A stretch of 57,093 nt of DNA from Bacteroidales bacterium UBA1180 (lineage in GTDB: Bacteria > Bacteroidota > Bacteroidia > Bacteroidales > Paludibacteraceae). Each line of letters starts with the position of its first letter. Position 1 is the stretch's first letter. A program made the position numbers and the translations under genes. Below, piece after piece: positions 27,024 to 35,152 of this stretch. Under the pieces are notes generated by a model, which worked only from the letters and a program-made list of their open reading frames with translations, searched no databases and had not been told where the DNA came from. The stretch spans positions 1 through 57,093 of the forward strand of contig DBYS01000018.1 in the NCBI GenBank assembly GCA_002310195.1, given 5' to 3'.

Positions 27024-27814
27024 ACGGCTACTACTCCCGCTATATGCGGATGGGGGTTATAATCGGTTAGTGTAAAGTCCTCGTACTTGAAATCAAAGAT
27101 TGACTTCACGTCGGGGTTGATCAGCATCTTCGGCAGCGGTCGCGGCTCACGCGTGAGTTGCAGTTTTACTTGCTCCAGATGGTTCAGGTAGATGTGCGCA
27201 TCGCCAAAGGTGTGCACAAAGTCACCGCATTCGAGCCCTGTGACCTGTGCCATCATCTGCAGCAGCAAGGCGTAGGAGGCGATGTTGAACGGCACGCCGA
27301 GGAAAATATCCGCACTGCGCTGGTAGAGTTGCAGCGACAGTTTGCCGTCTGCCACATAGAACTGAAACAACGTGTGGCACGGCGGCAGAGCCATCGAGTT
27401 TACCTCTGCCACGTTCCATGCACTGACAAGCAAGCGCCGTGAGTCGGGCGTCTTGCGGATCATATCCACCACCTGACTGATCTGGTCGATCGTGCCGCCT
27501 TTGTAGTCCGGCCACGAACGCCACTGATGACCATATACAGGCCCCAGATCGCCGTTCTCGTCGGCCCACTCGTTCCATATACGTACGCCGTGTTCTTGCA
27601 GGTAGCGGACGTTGGTATCGCCCTGCAGGAACCATAGCAGTTCGTAGATGATTGACTTCAGGTGCAGTTTCTTTGTGGTCAGTAAAGGGAATCCGTCTGC
27701 CATGTGGAAACGCATCTGATGGCCGAATACGCTGATTGTGCCTGTGCCCGTGCGGTCGGTCTTTTGCACGCCCTCATCGAGCACGCGTTGGCAAAGTTCT
27801 AAATATTGTTTCAT
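27020..27814 (-). CDS. thyA: Thymidylate synthase
   Basis: A 264-aa enzyme that makes dTMP from dUMP and methylene-tetrahydrofolate, the same length as the E. coli enzyme. The nucleophile is C146 in LPPCHTLFQF. The phosphate-binding Arg (DSRRLLV), the substrate loop RSADIFLGVPFNIAS and the C-terminal AGVVAV are all present. It is followed directly by folA. Confidence 0.98.
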   Translation of the reverse strand: MKQYLELCQRVLDEGVQKTDRTGTGTISVFGHQMRFHMADGFPLLTTKKLHLKSIIYELLWFLQGDTNVRYLQEHGVRIWNEWADENGDLGPVYGHQWRSWPDYKGGTIDQISQVVDMIRKTPDSRRLLVSAWNVAEVNSMALPPCHTLFQFYVADGKLSLQLYQRSADIFLGVPFNIASYALLLQMMAQVTGLECGDFVHTFGDAHIYLNHLEQVKLQLTREPRPLPKMLINPDVKSIFDFKYEDFTLTDYNPHPHIAGVVAV

Positions 27815-27838
27815 GTTTATTCTTTTAGCGTTAGCGGT

Positions 27839-29950
27839 CTAATACAACTTATACGTTGTTCTAAGTACCTTGAACTCTGTGCGACGGTTGATCTGGTTGC
27901 AGATCTCTTGCTGATCACTGTTCAAACCCGTAATAAACTCTTCTGTTAGTTCCTGATCAACAGGTATGAACTTATACTTCTCGTGCAAGGCTGCATCGGC
28001 CACCACTGGTTTCTCCTCGCCGTAACCGACGGGTGTTAGACGTTCACGTTCGATGCCGTGACTGATCAGGTAGTTCACTACGCTCTGCGCACGTTTGGCC
28101 GACAGTTCTTTGTTCGCTGCGTCGTTGCCTATATAGTCGGTATGTGCCGACAGTTCGATGGTGATGTTCGGATTGTCGTTCAGCAGTTTGACCAGGGCGG
28201 CGAGACCTGTCTCCGAAGCGGGTGTCAAGTCCCATTTGCCAAACTCGTAGAAGATATTGTCCATCGTTACGGGCTTGCTGATCGGCGATAGGGTAAAGTC
28301 CTGTGTATAGGTCTTGCTGTCCTTCAGTCCGATAGTGTTCAGTTCTTGCTTCTGATTCAGGTAACCGCGTGCCGTGCCGAGCATGACGTACTTTGTGTCC
28401 TTCTGCAACTTGATCTTATATGTGCCGTCACGGCGTACCTGCAACTTGGTGTTTGTTCCGTTGTTGCCTACCATACGGATTGACGCATCGGCTATCGGAT
28501 CGCCATTGTTGTCAACTACCGTGCCTTCGACTATAAACTCCATCTCCGGCAGAACGAAGCTATACAACTTGTCGAAACCCTTGCGGTCGCCTCTGTTCGA
28601 CGAGAAGAATCCTTGCTCGCCTTCCGAGGCAAAGGTGATACCGAAATCATCGCCGTTGGTGTTGAACGGTGCGCCCATGTTATATACTGTCCAGCCCATG
28701 CCGGACGTGCTGTCGATGACCGCGGTATCCCGTTCGGCTTTGAAGATGTCCAGACCGCCGTAACCCGGATGACCGGTGGATGAGAAGTACAGCACGCCGT
28801 TGTTGCGAATCGTAGGGTAGAGTTCCTCGCCCGAGGTGTTGATTTGCGGCCCGAGGTTCACCGGTGCTGACCATTGTGTACCATCGTACTCGGCAAACCA
28901 TATATCCTTGCCGCCATAGCCGCCTGGAGCGTCAGAAACGAAATACAGTGTGTCGCCGCTTGCGTTCAGTGCCGGATGACCGCAGGTGATACTGCTGTCC
29001 TTGAACAACGTCAGCTCTTGCGGTTCGCTCCATTGGCCTGAGGCGCGCGTTGAGGTGTAGATCTTTGCTCCCAGATCCTGTCCGTTTACCGGACGGGAGA
29101 AGGTGAGGTACATCGTTTTGCCGTCCTTGCTGAAACAGCACACACCCATCTCGGCGGGCATTGCCTTGCCGTTGGATGTGCTGTCGTTCTCGGCTTGCTC
29201 GCTCGAACTGTCGGTATCATACAAGCCGTCCGCAAGTTCTATATCTTCCCATTTACCCGAGGCGTTCTTGCGTGCGGAGTAGATGCGGAACAACTGCTGT
29301 CCGGTCACCGGACTTGGTCGCTGGATCTTCTTCTCCTTGGCTTTGGTGCGCTCCTGTCGGTTCGATGTGAACATCAGCGCATCATTGTTTTCTCCGACGA
29401 ATGCGGGCGCGAAGGTTGAAGCGCGCTTTGCTGCGAAATCCTTCGCTACCTGAATCTTGTAGCGCGAGGGTGTTTTCTTCCACTCGGCTACTTGCTGGCA
29501 GGCATATACGCCGGCTTGAGCGCGATAGTGATCGGGCTGCCACTCGAGGAACGTCCGGAAGGCTTTTTCCGCCTCGCGGTACTTACCCTGATACATCTGT
29601 GCTTCGGCGTAACGCAAGTAAACGGTGCTGTCCTGGTACTTCAGCTTGATGGCGTTGTTGTACGCGCTTACTGCTTTCGGATCGTTCAGTATGCGCAGAC
29701 ACTCGCCCTGACGGAAACTGACATGTGCTTTCAGTTCGCGGTCTTTCTTGCTGTTCAACCGGTTGTAACACTGCTTGTAGATTTGTGCCGCGTCGTAATA
29801 CTCGCCGATGTCAAATTTCTTGTCGGCTTTCTTTACGCGCTTCTGCACGCTGCACGAACACAGCAATGCCAATGTGCATACTATGAATATCTTGAAATAT
29901 CTCACACTAATTATGGTGTCAACCACGTTTGGTTGACTAAATGAGTTCAT
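27839..29950 (-). CDS. OmpA-family lipoprotein with TPR, PD40 and CRD domains (PorE-like)
   Basis: Up to 703 aa. The lipobox LALLCSC near the N-terminus marks an outer-membrane lipoprotein. The domain order is TPR-like helices (about 45-150), a PD40/WD40 beta-propeller (about 170-460; FTSNR, YFVSDAPGGYGGKDIW, YFSSTGHPGYGGLDIF), a carboxypeptidase-like regulatory domain (about 475-555) and a C-terminal OmpA peptidoglycan-binding domain (about 565-660; HTDYIGNDAANKELSAKRAQ). This order is that of PorE of the type IX secretion system. ATG 29950 overlaps the DUF1015 gene; an in-frame GTG at 29905 gives a tidier lipoprotein signal and may be the true start. Confidence 0.85.
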   Translation of the reverse strand: MNSFSQPNVVDTIISVRYFKIFIVCTLALLCSCSVQKRVKKADKKFDIGEYYDAAQIYKQCYNRLNSKKDRELKAHVSFRQGECLRILNDPKAVSAYNNAIKLKYQDSTVYLRYAEAQMYQGKYREAEKAFRTFLEWQPDHYRAQAGVYACQQVAEWKKTPSRYKIQVAKDFAAKRASTFAPAFVGENNDALMFTSNRQERTKAKEKKIQRPSPVTGQQLFRIYSARKNASGKWEDIELADGLYDTDSSSEQAENDSTSNGKAMPAEMGVCCFSKDGKTMYLTFSRPVNGQDLGAKIYTSTRASGQWSEPQELTLFKDSSITCGHPALNASGDTLYFVSDAPGGYGGKDIWFAEYDGTQWSAPVNLGPQINTSGEELYPTIRNNGVLYFSSTGHPGYGGLDIFKAERDTAVIDSTSGMGWTVYNMGAPFNTNGDDFGITFASEGEQGFFSSNRGDRKGFDKLYSFVLPEMEFIVEGTVVDNNGDPIADASIRMVGNNGTNTKLQVRRDGTYKIKLQKDTKYVMLGTARGYLNQKQELNTIGLKDSKTYTQDFTLSPISKPVTMDNIFYEFGKWDLTPASETGLAALVKLLNDNPNITIELSAHTDYIGNDAANKELSAKRAQSVVNYLISHGIERERLTPVGYGEEKPVVADAALHEKYKFIPVDQELTEEFITGLNSDQQEICNQINRRTEFKVLRTTYKLY

Positions 29951-31178
29951 GTATAATCAGTCCGCTGCGGAGTTTCGGTTCGAACCATGTGGTCTTGGGC
30001 GGCATGATGTTTCCGCTGTCGGCGATGTCGATGATCTGCTGCATCGTTACGGGGTAGAGCGCCAGTGCCATAGCCATCTCGCCGCTATCCACGCGGTCTT
30101 GCAGTTCCTTCAGACCACGTATGCCGCCAACGAAATCGATACGTTTGTCCGAACGCAGGTCTTTGATGCCCAGCAGCTTATCCAGAATCAGATTGCTCGA
30201 AACAGTTACATCCAGTACGCCAATCGGATCATCGGTATAGGTGTCGGGCTTGGCGGTGAGTTTGTACCAGCGGCCACCTACATACAATGCAAACGTATGC
30301 AATGCCTCCGGACGATAGATCGCCGTACCTTTGTCCTCAACGATGAAGTTCTCCTCCAACTTATGCAAGAACTCCGCAGGTGTCATGCCGTTCAGGTCGC
30401 GCACCACGCGGTTATAATCCATCACGTGCAACTGATTGTCGGGGAAGCAGACCGCGAGGAAGTAATTGTACTCCTCGTTGCCGGTGTGGTTCGGGTTCTG
30501 CAGTTTCTTCTCGTTGCCTACGAGTGCCGCGGCAGCCGAACGGTGATGGCCATCAGCGATGTACATAGCCGGAATGTCGCCTACGATGCGTGTGATTGTA
30601 GCTATGATAGCCGCGTCGTCAATCACCCAGAACGTGTGACGGAAGCCGTCAAGATCCGATACGAAGTCATACTCCGGCTCAGTGCTCGTCACGCGGGCAA
30701 CGATGGCATCCAGATCCGAGCGGTGAGGGTAGGCAAAGAACACCGGTTCGATGTTCGCGTTGTTGACGCGCACATGTTTCATCCGGTCTTCCTCCTTGTC
30801 ACGGCGTGTGAGCTCATGTTTCTTGATGCGCCCTTCCATATAATCCTCCACCCACGCAGCCACAACAAGGCCGTACTGTGTACGACCGTCCATGGTTTGG
30901 GCATAGACGTAGTATTTCTCTTCCTTGTCCTGCACCAGCCAGCCTTTCTGTTTGAATAACTTGAACTGCTCCGCGGCTTTCTCATATACCCGCGGATCAT
31001 GCTCATCGGTACCCGGTTCGAAATTGATCTCCGGCTTGATGATATGATACAGCGACATCGGGTTACCCGCTGCCTCTTGGCGTGCCTCATCGCTGTCCAG
31101 CACGTCATACGGACGACTGCTCACCTGTTTGGCAAGCGCCTTGGGAGGACGTATCCCCCTGAACGGTTTGATTCGCAT
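29937..31178 (-). CDS. DUF1015 family protein
   Basis: A 413-aa cytoplasmic protein of the DUF1015 family (widespread, often called SpoOJ/ParA/ParB-like or HTH-containing by automatic annotation, without proof). The conserved N-terminus IKPFRGIRPPKALAKQVSSR and the central ADGHHRSAAAALV motif (about 212-224) are present. The 3' end overlaps the start of the PorE-like gene by 14 nt if ATG 29950 is used. Role unknown. Confidence 0.88.
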   Translation of the reverse strand: MRIKPFRGIRPPKALAKQVSSRPYDVLDSDEARQEAAGNPMSLYHIIKPEINFEPGTDEHDPRVYEKAAEQFKLFKQKGWLVQDKEEKYYVYAQTMDGRTQYGLVVAAWVEDYMEGRIKKHELTRRDKEEDRMKHVRVNNANIEPVFFAYPHRSDLDAIVARVTSTEPEYDFVSDLDGFRHTFWVIDDAAIIATITRIVGDIPAMYIADGHHRSAAAALVGNEKKLQNPNHTGNEEYNYFLAVCFPDNQLHVMDYNRVVRDLNGMTPAEFLHKLEENFIVEDKGTAIYRPEALHTFALYVGGRWYKLTAKPDTYTDDPIGVLDVTVSSNLILDKLLGIKDLRSDKRIDFVGGIRGLKELQDRVDSGEMAMALALYPVTMQQIIDIADSGNIMPPKTTWFEPKLRSGLIIHELI

Positions 31179-31213
31179 AACTTCAGATTGTTCTGTTATT
31201 TTCCATTATAATA

Positions 31214-31274
31214 GGGGTCCCCGACGCAACCTGACAAGGTTGTGGTGGGGAGAGCGGAGGCAATAGTGCGCTCT
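31214..31274. other. Structured intergenic element with two adjacent stems
   Basis: A short palindrome GGGGTCCCC (31214-31222) leads into a stem of 14 positions, CCCCGACGCAACCT / AGGTTGTGGTGGGG (31219-31232 with 31237-31250, loop GACA), with two G-U pairs and one mismatch when read on the plus strand. A second stem AGAGCG / CGCTCT (31251-31256 with 31269-31274) follows without a gap. It lies between bactofilin and DUF1015, both on the minus strand. There is no T-tract, so a plain terminator is unlikely. It does not match any riboswitch, SRP RNA or tRNA that I recognise. Confidence 0.45.
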
Positions 31275-31290
31275 ATGTCGCAGCGCGGCA

Positions 31291-31677
31291 TCATTTAGCA
31301 CTATTTGCCGAACGCGCCGGCATCTGGCATGAGCCGTTGAACTGTGCGTTCGGCTCAACGATCAGGGTTTGGGTCTGTACTTCGCCTTTGATCTTGCCTG
31401 TCGAGCGCAGTGCCAGCGTCTGGCTGTTAGTGATCTTGCCGTCGAGCATACCCATGATCTCGGCGTTCTGGCAGGTTACCGTACCTTTGATCAGACCTTT
31501 CTCGCCGATCACAACCTTGCCTGCGCACTGCATTTCGCCTTCCACCGTACCGTCGATACGGATATCGCCATCGGCGATGATTGTACCGATGATCTTACTG
31601 CCGGACGTGATTGCATTGTACATCGTTCCGGACTGTTGTGTTTGATTTGCCATATTTGTTTTGAATAGATTAAACAT
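31291..31677 (-). CDS. Bactofilin family protein
   Basis: A 128-aa polymer-forming cytoskeletal protein. The beta-helix repeats are visible from about residue 25 to 115 (GDIRIDGTVEGEMQCAGKVVIGEKG, written here only as the repeat pattern). Bactofilins self-assemble into filaments near the membrane and help shape or organise the envelope. I chose ATG 31677 (MFNLFKTN) because Bacteroidota bactofilins usually begin MFN; ATG 31653 (MANQTQ) is the alternative. The frame continues upstream without stop to 31746, inside the leader, which is less plausible. Confidence 0.9.
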   Translation of the reverse strand: MFNLFKTNMANQTQQSGTMYNAITSGSKIIGTIIADGDIRIDGTVEGEMQCAGKVVIGEKGLIKGTVTCQNAEIMGMLDGKITNSQTLALRSTGKIKGEVQTQTLIVEPNAQFNGSCQMPARSANSAK

Positions 31678-31700
31678 TGGGTTGATTTGGCCGTTTTTCT

Positions 31701-31748
31701 TTAATGATTTTGCACACGCATACATGCGCCGTGGCAGCGCGCGCACAT
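31701..31748 (-). CDS. Possible leader ORF upstream of bactofilin (15 aa)
   Basis: ATG-TGC-GCG starts 11 nt after the -7 element and encodes MCARCHGACMRVQNH, with three cysteines. It stops 23 nt before the bactofilin start. The GC-rich stretch GCGCGCGCTGCC...GGCGC can also fold. Translation is unproven. Confidence 0.3.
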   Translation of the reverse strand: MCARCHGACMRVQNH

Positions 31749-31758
31749 TAACTCGCTA

Positions 31759-31790
31759 CAAAGGTACGAAAATTATCCCACATTTGCAAA
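31759..31790 (-). promoter_or_regulatory. Promoter of bactofilin
   Basis: Minus strand TTTG (31790-31787), 20 nt, TACCTTTG (31766-31759), divergent from the ettA promoter. Confidence 0.75.
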
Positions 31791-31805
31791 TTTTTCACGC
31801 ATAAA

Positions 31806-31837
31806 TTTGCATAATTCAGTTTTTTTTCGTACCTTTG
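31806..31837 (+). promoter_or_regulatory. Promoter of ettA
   Basis: TTTG (31806-31809), 20 nt, TACCTTTG (31830-31837); the start codon lies about 15 nt downstream of the predicted transcription start. Confidence 0.75.
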
Positions 31838-31858
31838 CAGGGCAAATAACCAAATATT

Positions 31859-33535
31859 ATGGCAGACGACAAGAAAATCATCTTCTCGATGGTTGGCGTG
31901 AGCAAAACCATTCAGCAGAACCAGAAACGTATTCTGAACAACATCTACCTCAGCTTCTTCTACGGAGCCAAAATCGGTATTATCGGTTTGAACGGCGCGG
32001 GTAAATCCACGCTGCTGAAGATCATAGCCGGAATCGACAAGAACTACCAAGGCGAGGTCGTTTTCTCGCCGGGATACTCGGTCGGCTATCTGGAGCAAGA
32101 TCCGCAGCTTGACCCGACGAAGACCGTCCGCGAGTGCGTTCAGGAAGGTGTGCAGCCTATTATGGATATGCTGCGCGAGTACGACGAGATCAACATGGCG
32201 TTTGCCGAACCCGATGCGGATTTCGACAAGCTGTTAGCCCGTCAGGCCGAGCTTCAGGATAAGCTTGATGCAGCCGATGCGTGGAACATCGACCAGCGCT
32301 TGGACCGCGCGATGGATGCGCTGCGTTGCCCGGCAGACGATGAGAATGTGCAGCATCTGTCCGGCGGTGAACGCCGCCGTGTGGCATTGTGCCGTCTGCT
32401 ATTGCAACAACCTGACGTGCTGCTTCTGGACGAGCCGACTAACCATTTGGATGCCGAGAGTATCGACTGGCTTGAGCAGCACCTGCACCAGTATCCCGGC
32501 ACGGTGATCTGCATCACCCACGACCGCTATTTCCTCGACAATGTAGCCGGTTGGATTCTCGAGCTCGATCGCGGCGAAGGTATACCTTGGAAAGGCAATT
32601 ACTCCTCATGGCTCGAGCAGAAAACCACCCGCATGGCCATGGAGGAGAAGCAGGCCAGCAAGCGCCGCAAGACTCTGGAGCGCGAGTTGGAGTGGGTGAG
32701 AATGGCGCCCAAAGCCCGTCAGGCCAAGTCCAAAGCCCGTCTGGGAGCGTACGACAGGATGCTGAACGAAGAACAGAAGGAACGCGAGGAGAAGCTCGAG
32801 ATCTTTATCCCCAACGGTCCGCGTCTGGGCAACAAGGTCATCAACGCCGAAGGCGTGAGCAAGGCATTTGGCGACAAACTGCTGATGGAGGATCTGAACT
32901 TCATGCTTCCGCCTAACGGCATAGTAGGAATCATCGGTCCGAACGGTGCCGGCAAGACGACCCTGTTCCGCATGATCATGGGTATGGAGAAGCCCGACAA
33001 AGGCACGTTCGCCGTAGGCGAGACGGTTAAGGTCGGCTATGTTGATCAGGTGCACTCGAACATCGACCCGAACAAAACCGTGTATGAGACTATCGCCAAT
33101 GGCACGGAGTTCATCCGTGTCGGCGGCCGCGAGATCAATGCCCGCGCGTATTTGAGCCGCTTCAACTTCACCGGTGCTGACCAGGAGAAGAAGTGCGGCG
33201 TGCTGTCCGGCGGTGAGCGCAACCGTCTGCATCTGGCGCTGACTCTGAAGAGCGAGGCCAACGTCCTCTTGCTCGACGAGCCGACGAACGATATCGATGT
33301 CAACACATTGCGTGCGCTGGAGGAAGGTCTGGAGAACTTCGCCGGTTGCGCGGTGGTTATCAGCCACGACCGCTGGTTCCTGGACCGTATATGCACGCAT
33401 ATCCTTGCCTTTGAGGGCGACAGCAAGGTTTATTGGTTTGAGGGCGATTACAGCGATTACGAGGCCAACAAGAAGATGCGTCTGGGCGAAGATGCCCTGA
33501 CACCCAAGCGCATCCACTATAAGAAACTCGTCTGA
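31859..33535 (+). CDS. ettA: Energy-dependent translational throttle protein, ABC-F
   Basis: A 558-aa soluble ATPase that binds the ribosomal E site and gates the first peptide bonds according to ATP/ADP level. Two ABC cassettes are complete: Walker A GLNGAGKST and GPNGAGKTT, signatures LSGGERRRVAL and LSGGERNRLHL, Walker B LLLDEPTNHLD and LLLDEPTNDID. The linker with the tRNA-contacting arm lies between them. The protein ends TPKRIHYKKLV. A second, diverged copy of that ending is found 0.7 kb downstream (34259-34342). Confidence 0.97.
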   Translation: MADDKKIIFSMVGVSKTIQQNQKRILNNIYLSFFYGAKIGIIGLNGAGKSTLLKIIAGIDKNYQGEVVFSPGYSVGYLEQDPQLDPTKTVRECVQEGVQPIMDMLREYDEINMAFAEPDADFDKLLARQAELQDKLDAADAWNIDQRLDRAMDALRCPADDENVQHLSGGERRRVALCRLLLQQPDVLLLDEPTNHLDAESIDWLEQHLHQYPGTVICITHDRYFLDNVAGWILELDRGEGIPWKGNYSSWLEQKTTRMAMEEKQASKRRKTLERELEWVRMAPKARQAKSKARLGAYDRMLNEEQKEREEKLEIFIPNGPRLGNKVINAEGVSKAFGDKLLMEDLNFMLPPNGIVGIIGPNGAGKTTLFRMIMGMEKPDKGTFAVGETVKVGYVDQVHSNIDPNKTVYETIANGTEFIRVGGREINARAYLSRFNFTGADQEKKCGVLSGGERNRLHLALTLKSEANVLLLDEPTNDIDVNTLRALEEGLENFAGCAVVISHDRWFLDRICTHILAFEGDSKVYWFEGDYSDYEANKKMRLGEDALTPKRIHYKKLV

Positions 33536-33605
33536 TCTCCCGCAAAATGAAAACCTGTCCCACACGTGAGGGCAGCCAAAGATAACCAACTAAAACAATA
33601 CCTAT

Positions 33606-34202
33606 ATGAACCAGAACATTTTGAAACGGGTAAGCATCGTCTTTGGGGCGATGATGGCGGTTATGTTAAGTTCATGCGAGTCACCTATAGGTGAGGCATC
33701 GCTGGTAGAGGGGGCATGGATGGTCAAGACATGTACGTCGGACAAAAGCGTCAGTGCTGACCAGCAGGGAAATACGCACTTGAATGACAATGAATATACA
33801 TACACCTATAAGGATAAGGAACTGGCATGGCTGTTCTATCAGGGATATATCAGTTGGTGGAGCGGTTATGAAGACAACGGGAATGATTTATGGAGCCCAT
33901 GGGCTGGAGACATGAGTATCAAGTACACTGTGGAAGGAGAAGGAAAGAATTTGGTGATCGTTACCGAGACTCGAAGCACCATTCCCGGGGCAAGTGGAAC
34001 ACCATCCGTCTTGCGCTACAAGGTGGAAAAACTGACATCCAAGGAGATGACCCTTTCTTGTAATGAAGAAATGTACGTGTCTGATCTGAAGAGTACTGTG
34101 GATGTGCATGTTACTTATACCTTTGTGCGGGAACAATCGCTGATGGATTTTGTGAATGCTTACATCAAGTGGGAAAAAGAAAATAATGGCTCGTCCGAAT
34201 AA
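33606..34202 (+). CDS. Hypothetical lipoprotein
   Basis: A 198-aa protein with a lipoprotein signal (lipobox MLSSC, Cys at about 24). The mature part (VEGAWMVKTCTSDK ... LRYKVEKLTSKEMTLSCNEEM ... VTYTFVRE) looks like the small lipocalin-type beta proteins common in Bacteroidales. It has no recognised function. It sits between intact ettA and the ettA relic, so it probably came in with the event that duplicated the ettA tail. No consensus promoter precedes it; it may be read from ettA. Confidence 0.75.
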   Translation: MNQNILKRVSIVFGAMMAVMLSSCESPIGEASLVEGAWMVKTCTSDKSVSADQQGNTHLNDNEYTYTYKDKELAWLFYQGYISWWSGYEDNGNDLWSPWAGDMSIKYTVEGEGKNLVIVTETRSTIPGASGTPSVLRYKVEKLTSKEMTLSCNEEMYVSDLKSTVDVHVTYTFVREQSLMDFVNAYIKWEKENNGSSE

Positions 34203-34258
34203 GAAACGTATATGAACGCGAGGCGGAGAGGCATGTTTCTTATTCTTGCAAAAGGTAT

Positions 34259-34342
34259 CCGGGGGATTACGAGGGTGGTGAACGCAACCGTCTATTCTTT
34301 GCCATGACACCCAAGCGCATTCACTACAAGAAATTAGTGTAG
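34259..34342 (+). pseudogene. Relic of an ettA 3' end
   Basis: In one frame this reads PGDYEGGERNRLFFAM followed by TPKRIHYKKLV and a stop. The last 11 residues are identical to the C-terminus of the intact EttA upstream. At DNA level those codons differ at five sense positions (ATC/ATT, TAT/TAC, CTC/TTA, GTC/GTG) and in the stop (TGA/TAG), all silently. GGERNRL resembles the second ABC signature of EttA, so the relic is a scrambled, shortened tail. Silent differences mean that it came from a functional ettA allele of another lineage, not from a recent local copy. Confidence 0.75.
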
Positions 34343-34454
34343 TTTTTTCATCAAACTGACGAAGTTTTTTCATACATTACGTTGTATGCTGTTTTGATTC
34401 ATTCACTACACATCCTCTTACCGTCTTTTCAACACCTTTTCTCGACAAAAAGTC

Positions 34455-34495
34455 GGTAACGACACGGCAACGACACGGTAACGACACGGCAACGG
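34455..34495. repeat. 11-bp tandem repeat
   Basis: Unit GG(T/C)AACGACAC repeated three times (34455-34487) plus a partial fourth unit, with T and C alternating. It lies in the 408-bp gene-free stretch 34203-34610, which otherwise holds the ettA relic, a repeated AGTTTTTTCAT (34341-34351 and 34363-34373) and the direct repeat below. Confidence 0.8.
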
Positions 34496-34539
34496 ACGCG
34501 ACTTTCGTCCTACTGACTTCGCTCCGACCCGCTATTTAT

Positions 34540-34593
34540 CCATCGACCATTTTTGGGCGATCATTTTAACAGCCATCGACCATTTTTGGGCGA
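34540..34593. repeat. Perfect 21-bp direct repeat upstream of the 34611 gene
   Basis: Two identical copies (34540-34560 and 34573-34593, core ATCGACCATTTTTGGGCGA) separated by 12 bp, so 33 bp apart centre to centre (about three helical turns). The second copy ends 17 bp before the next start codon. The spacing suits a protein-binding site. Confidence 0.8.
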
Positions 34594-34610
34594 CATAATC
34601 TACTACCACT

Positions 34611-35009
34611 ATGGCAAAAGCAGAATTAGACATCTTACTCGACAAACTCAGCGGTCGTCTCACGGGCGACAGCAAGTTCTATTCTTCTCACCGATACGGT
34701 GAGACGGTTATCAGCAACTATCCCTTGCATAAAGACCCTAACTCCATCACGCCTCGTCAGCGCGAACTGAATGCTTCTTTTGGCGAAACATCCAGGCAGG
34801 CCAAACTTGAACTCGCCGATCCCGAACGACAAGCCTATTGGCAGAACTTGTACAACCGCTACAAGCGCCTTGCCAATCAGAACCTTGCCAAGGCCAACCG
34901 GCAGTTCTTCGGTACTGCTCCTGACGGCCAACCGTCTGTTCCCGCTGACAAATACTACAAAACCCTCCGTGGCTTCGTCATCGCCCAACTGAAGCTCCCG
35001 CGTCCGTAA
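34611..35009 (+). CDS. Conserved hypothetical protein (phage-like small protein)
   Basis: A 132-aa soluble protein. The N-terminus (LDKLSGRLTGDSKFYSSHRYGETVISNYPL) has the pattern 'sGkl-Gd-vfY...G-tv-s-yP' seen in small Bacteroidales proteins related to phage or DUF6266-type families. The rest is helical and charged (RQRELNASFGETSRQAKLEL). I cannot assign a function. It is preceded by the 21-bp direct repeat and followed by an A+T-rich stretch with stem TTGATTA / TAATCAA (35064-35083). Confidence 0.65.
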   Translation: MAKAELDILLDKLSGRLTGDSKFYSSHRYGETVISNYPLHKDPNSITPRQRELNASFGETSRQAKLELADPERQAYWQNLYNRYKRLANQNLAKANRQFFGTAPDGQPSVPADKYYKTLRGFVIAQLKLPRP

Positions 35010-35099
35010 GCCGCGACATTTGGTTGTATATGTAGGTTACGGCATTTTGGTCGTATATAACGCTTGATTATTTGTGTAATCAAATAATTTCTTCAAATA

Positions 35100-35131
35100 T
35101 TTGCAAATCTCAAATATTTTTTGTACCTTTG
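35100..35131 (+). promoter_or_regulatory. Promoter inside the accessory island
   Basis: TTTG (35100-35103), 20 nt, TACCTTTG (35124-35131), then AAAGGAG and ATG 35153. It drives the short ORF and probably the A+T-rich genes behind it. Confidence 0.75.
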
Positions 35132-35152
35132 TAGGCAGAAAGGAGAAACACC

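Noticed and set aside
31214..31274. tRNA, SRP RNA or TPP riboswitch
   Set aside because: No T-loop, no SRP domain IV consensus and no thi-box; kept only as an unassigned structured element.
31678..31746. N-terminal extension of bactofilin
   Set aside because: It would start at a GTG only a few nucleotides after the predicted transcription start and has no family match.
33536..33605. Promoter for the lipoprotein gene
   Set aside because: No TAnnTTTG element; only a small CACGTG-centred palindrome of doubtful meaning.
34203..34258. Attachment site of an integrase-type element at ettA
   Set aside because: No integrase gene, and the repeated ettA ends differ by silent changes rather than sharing an identical core, so a classical att pair is not supported.
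33888..34373. 161-codon minus-strand ORF across the lipoprotein gene and the ettA relic
   Set aside because: No promoter and no family; the plus strand has a clear lipoprotein signal and the ettA match.
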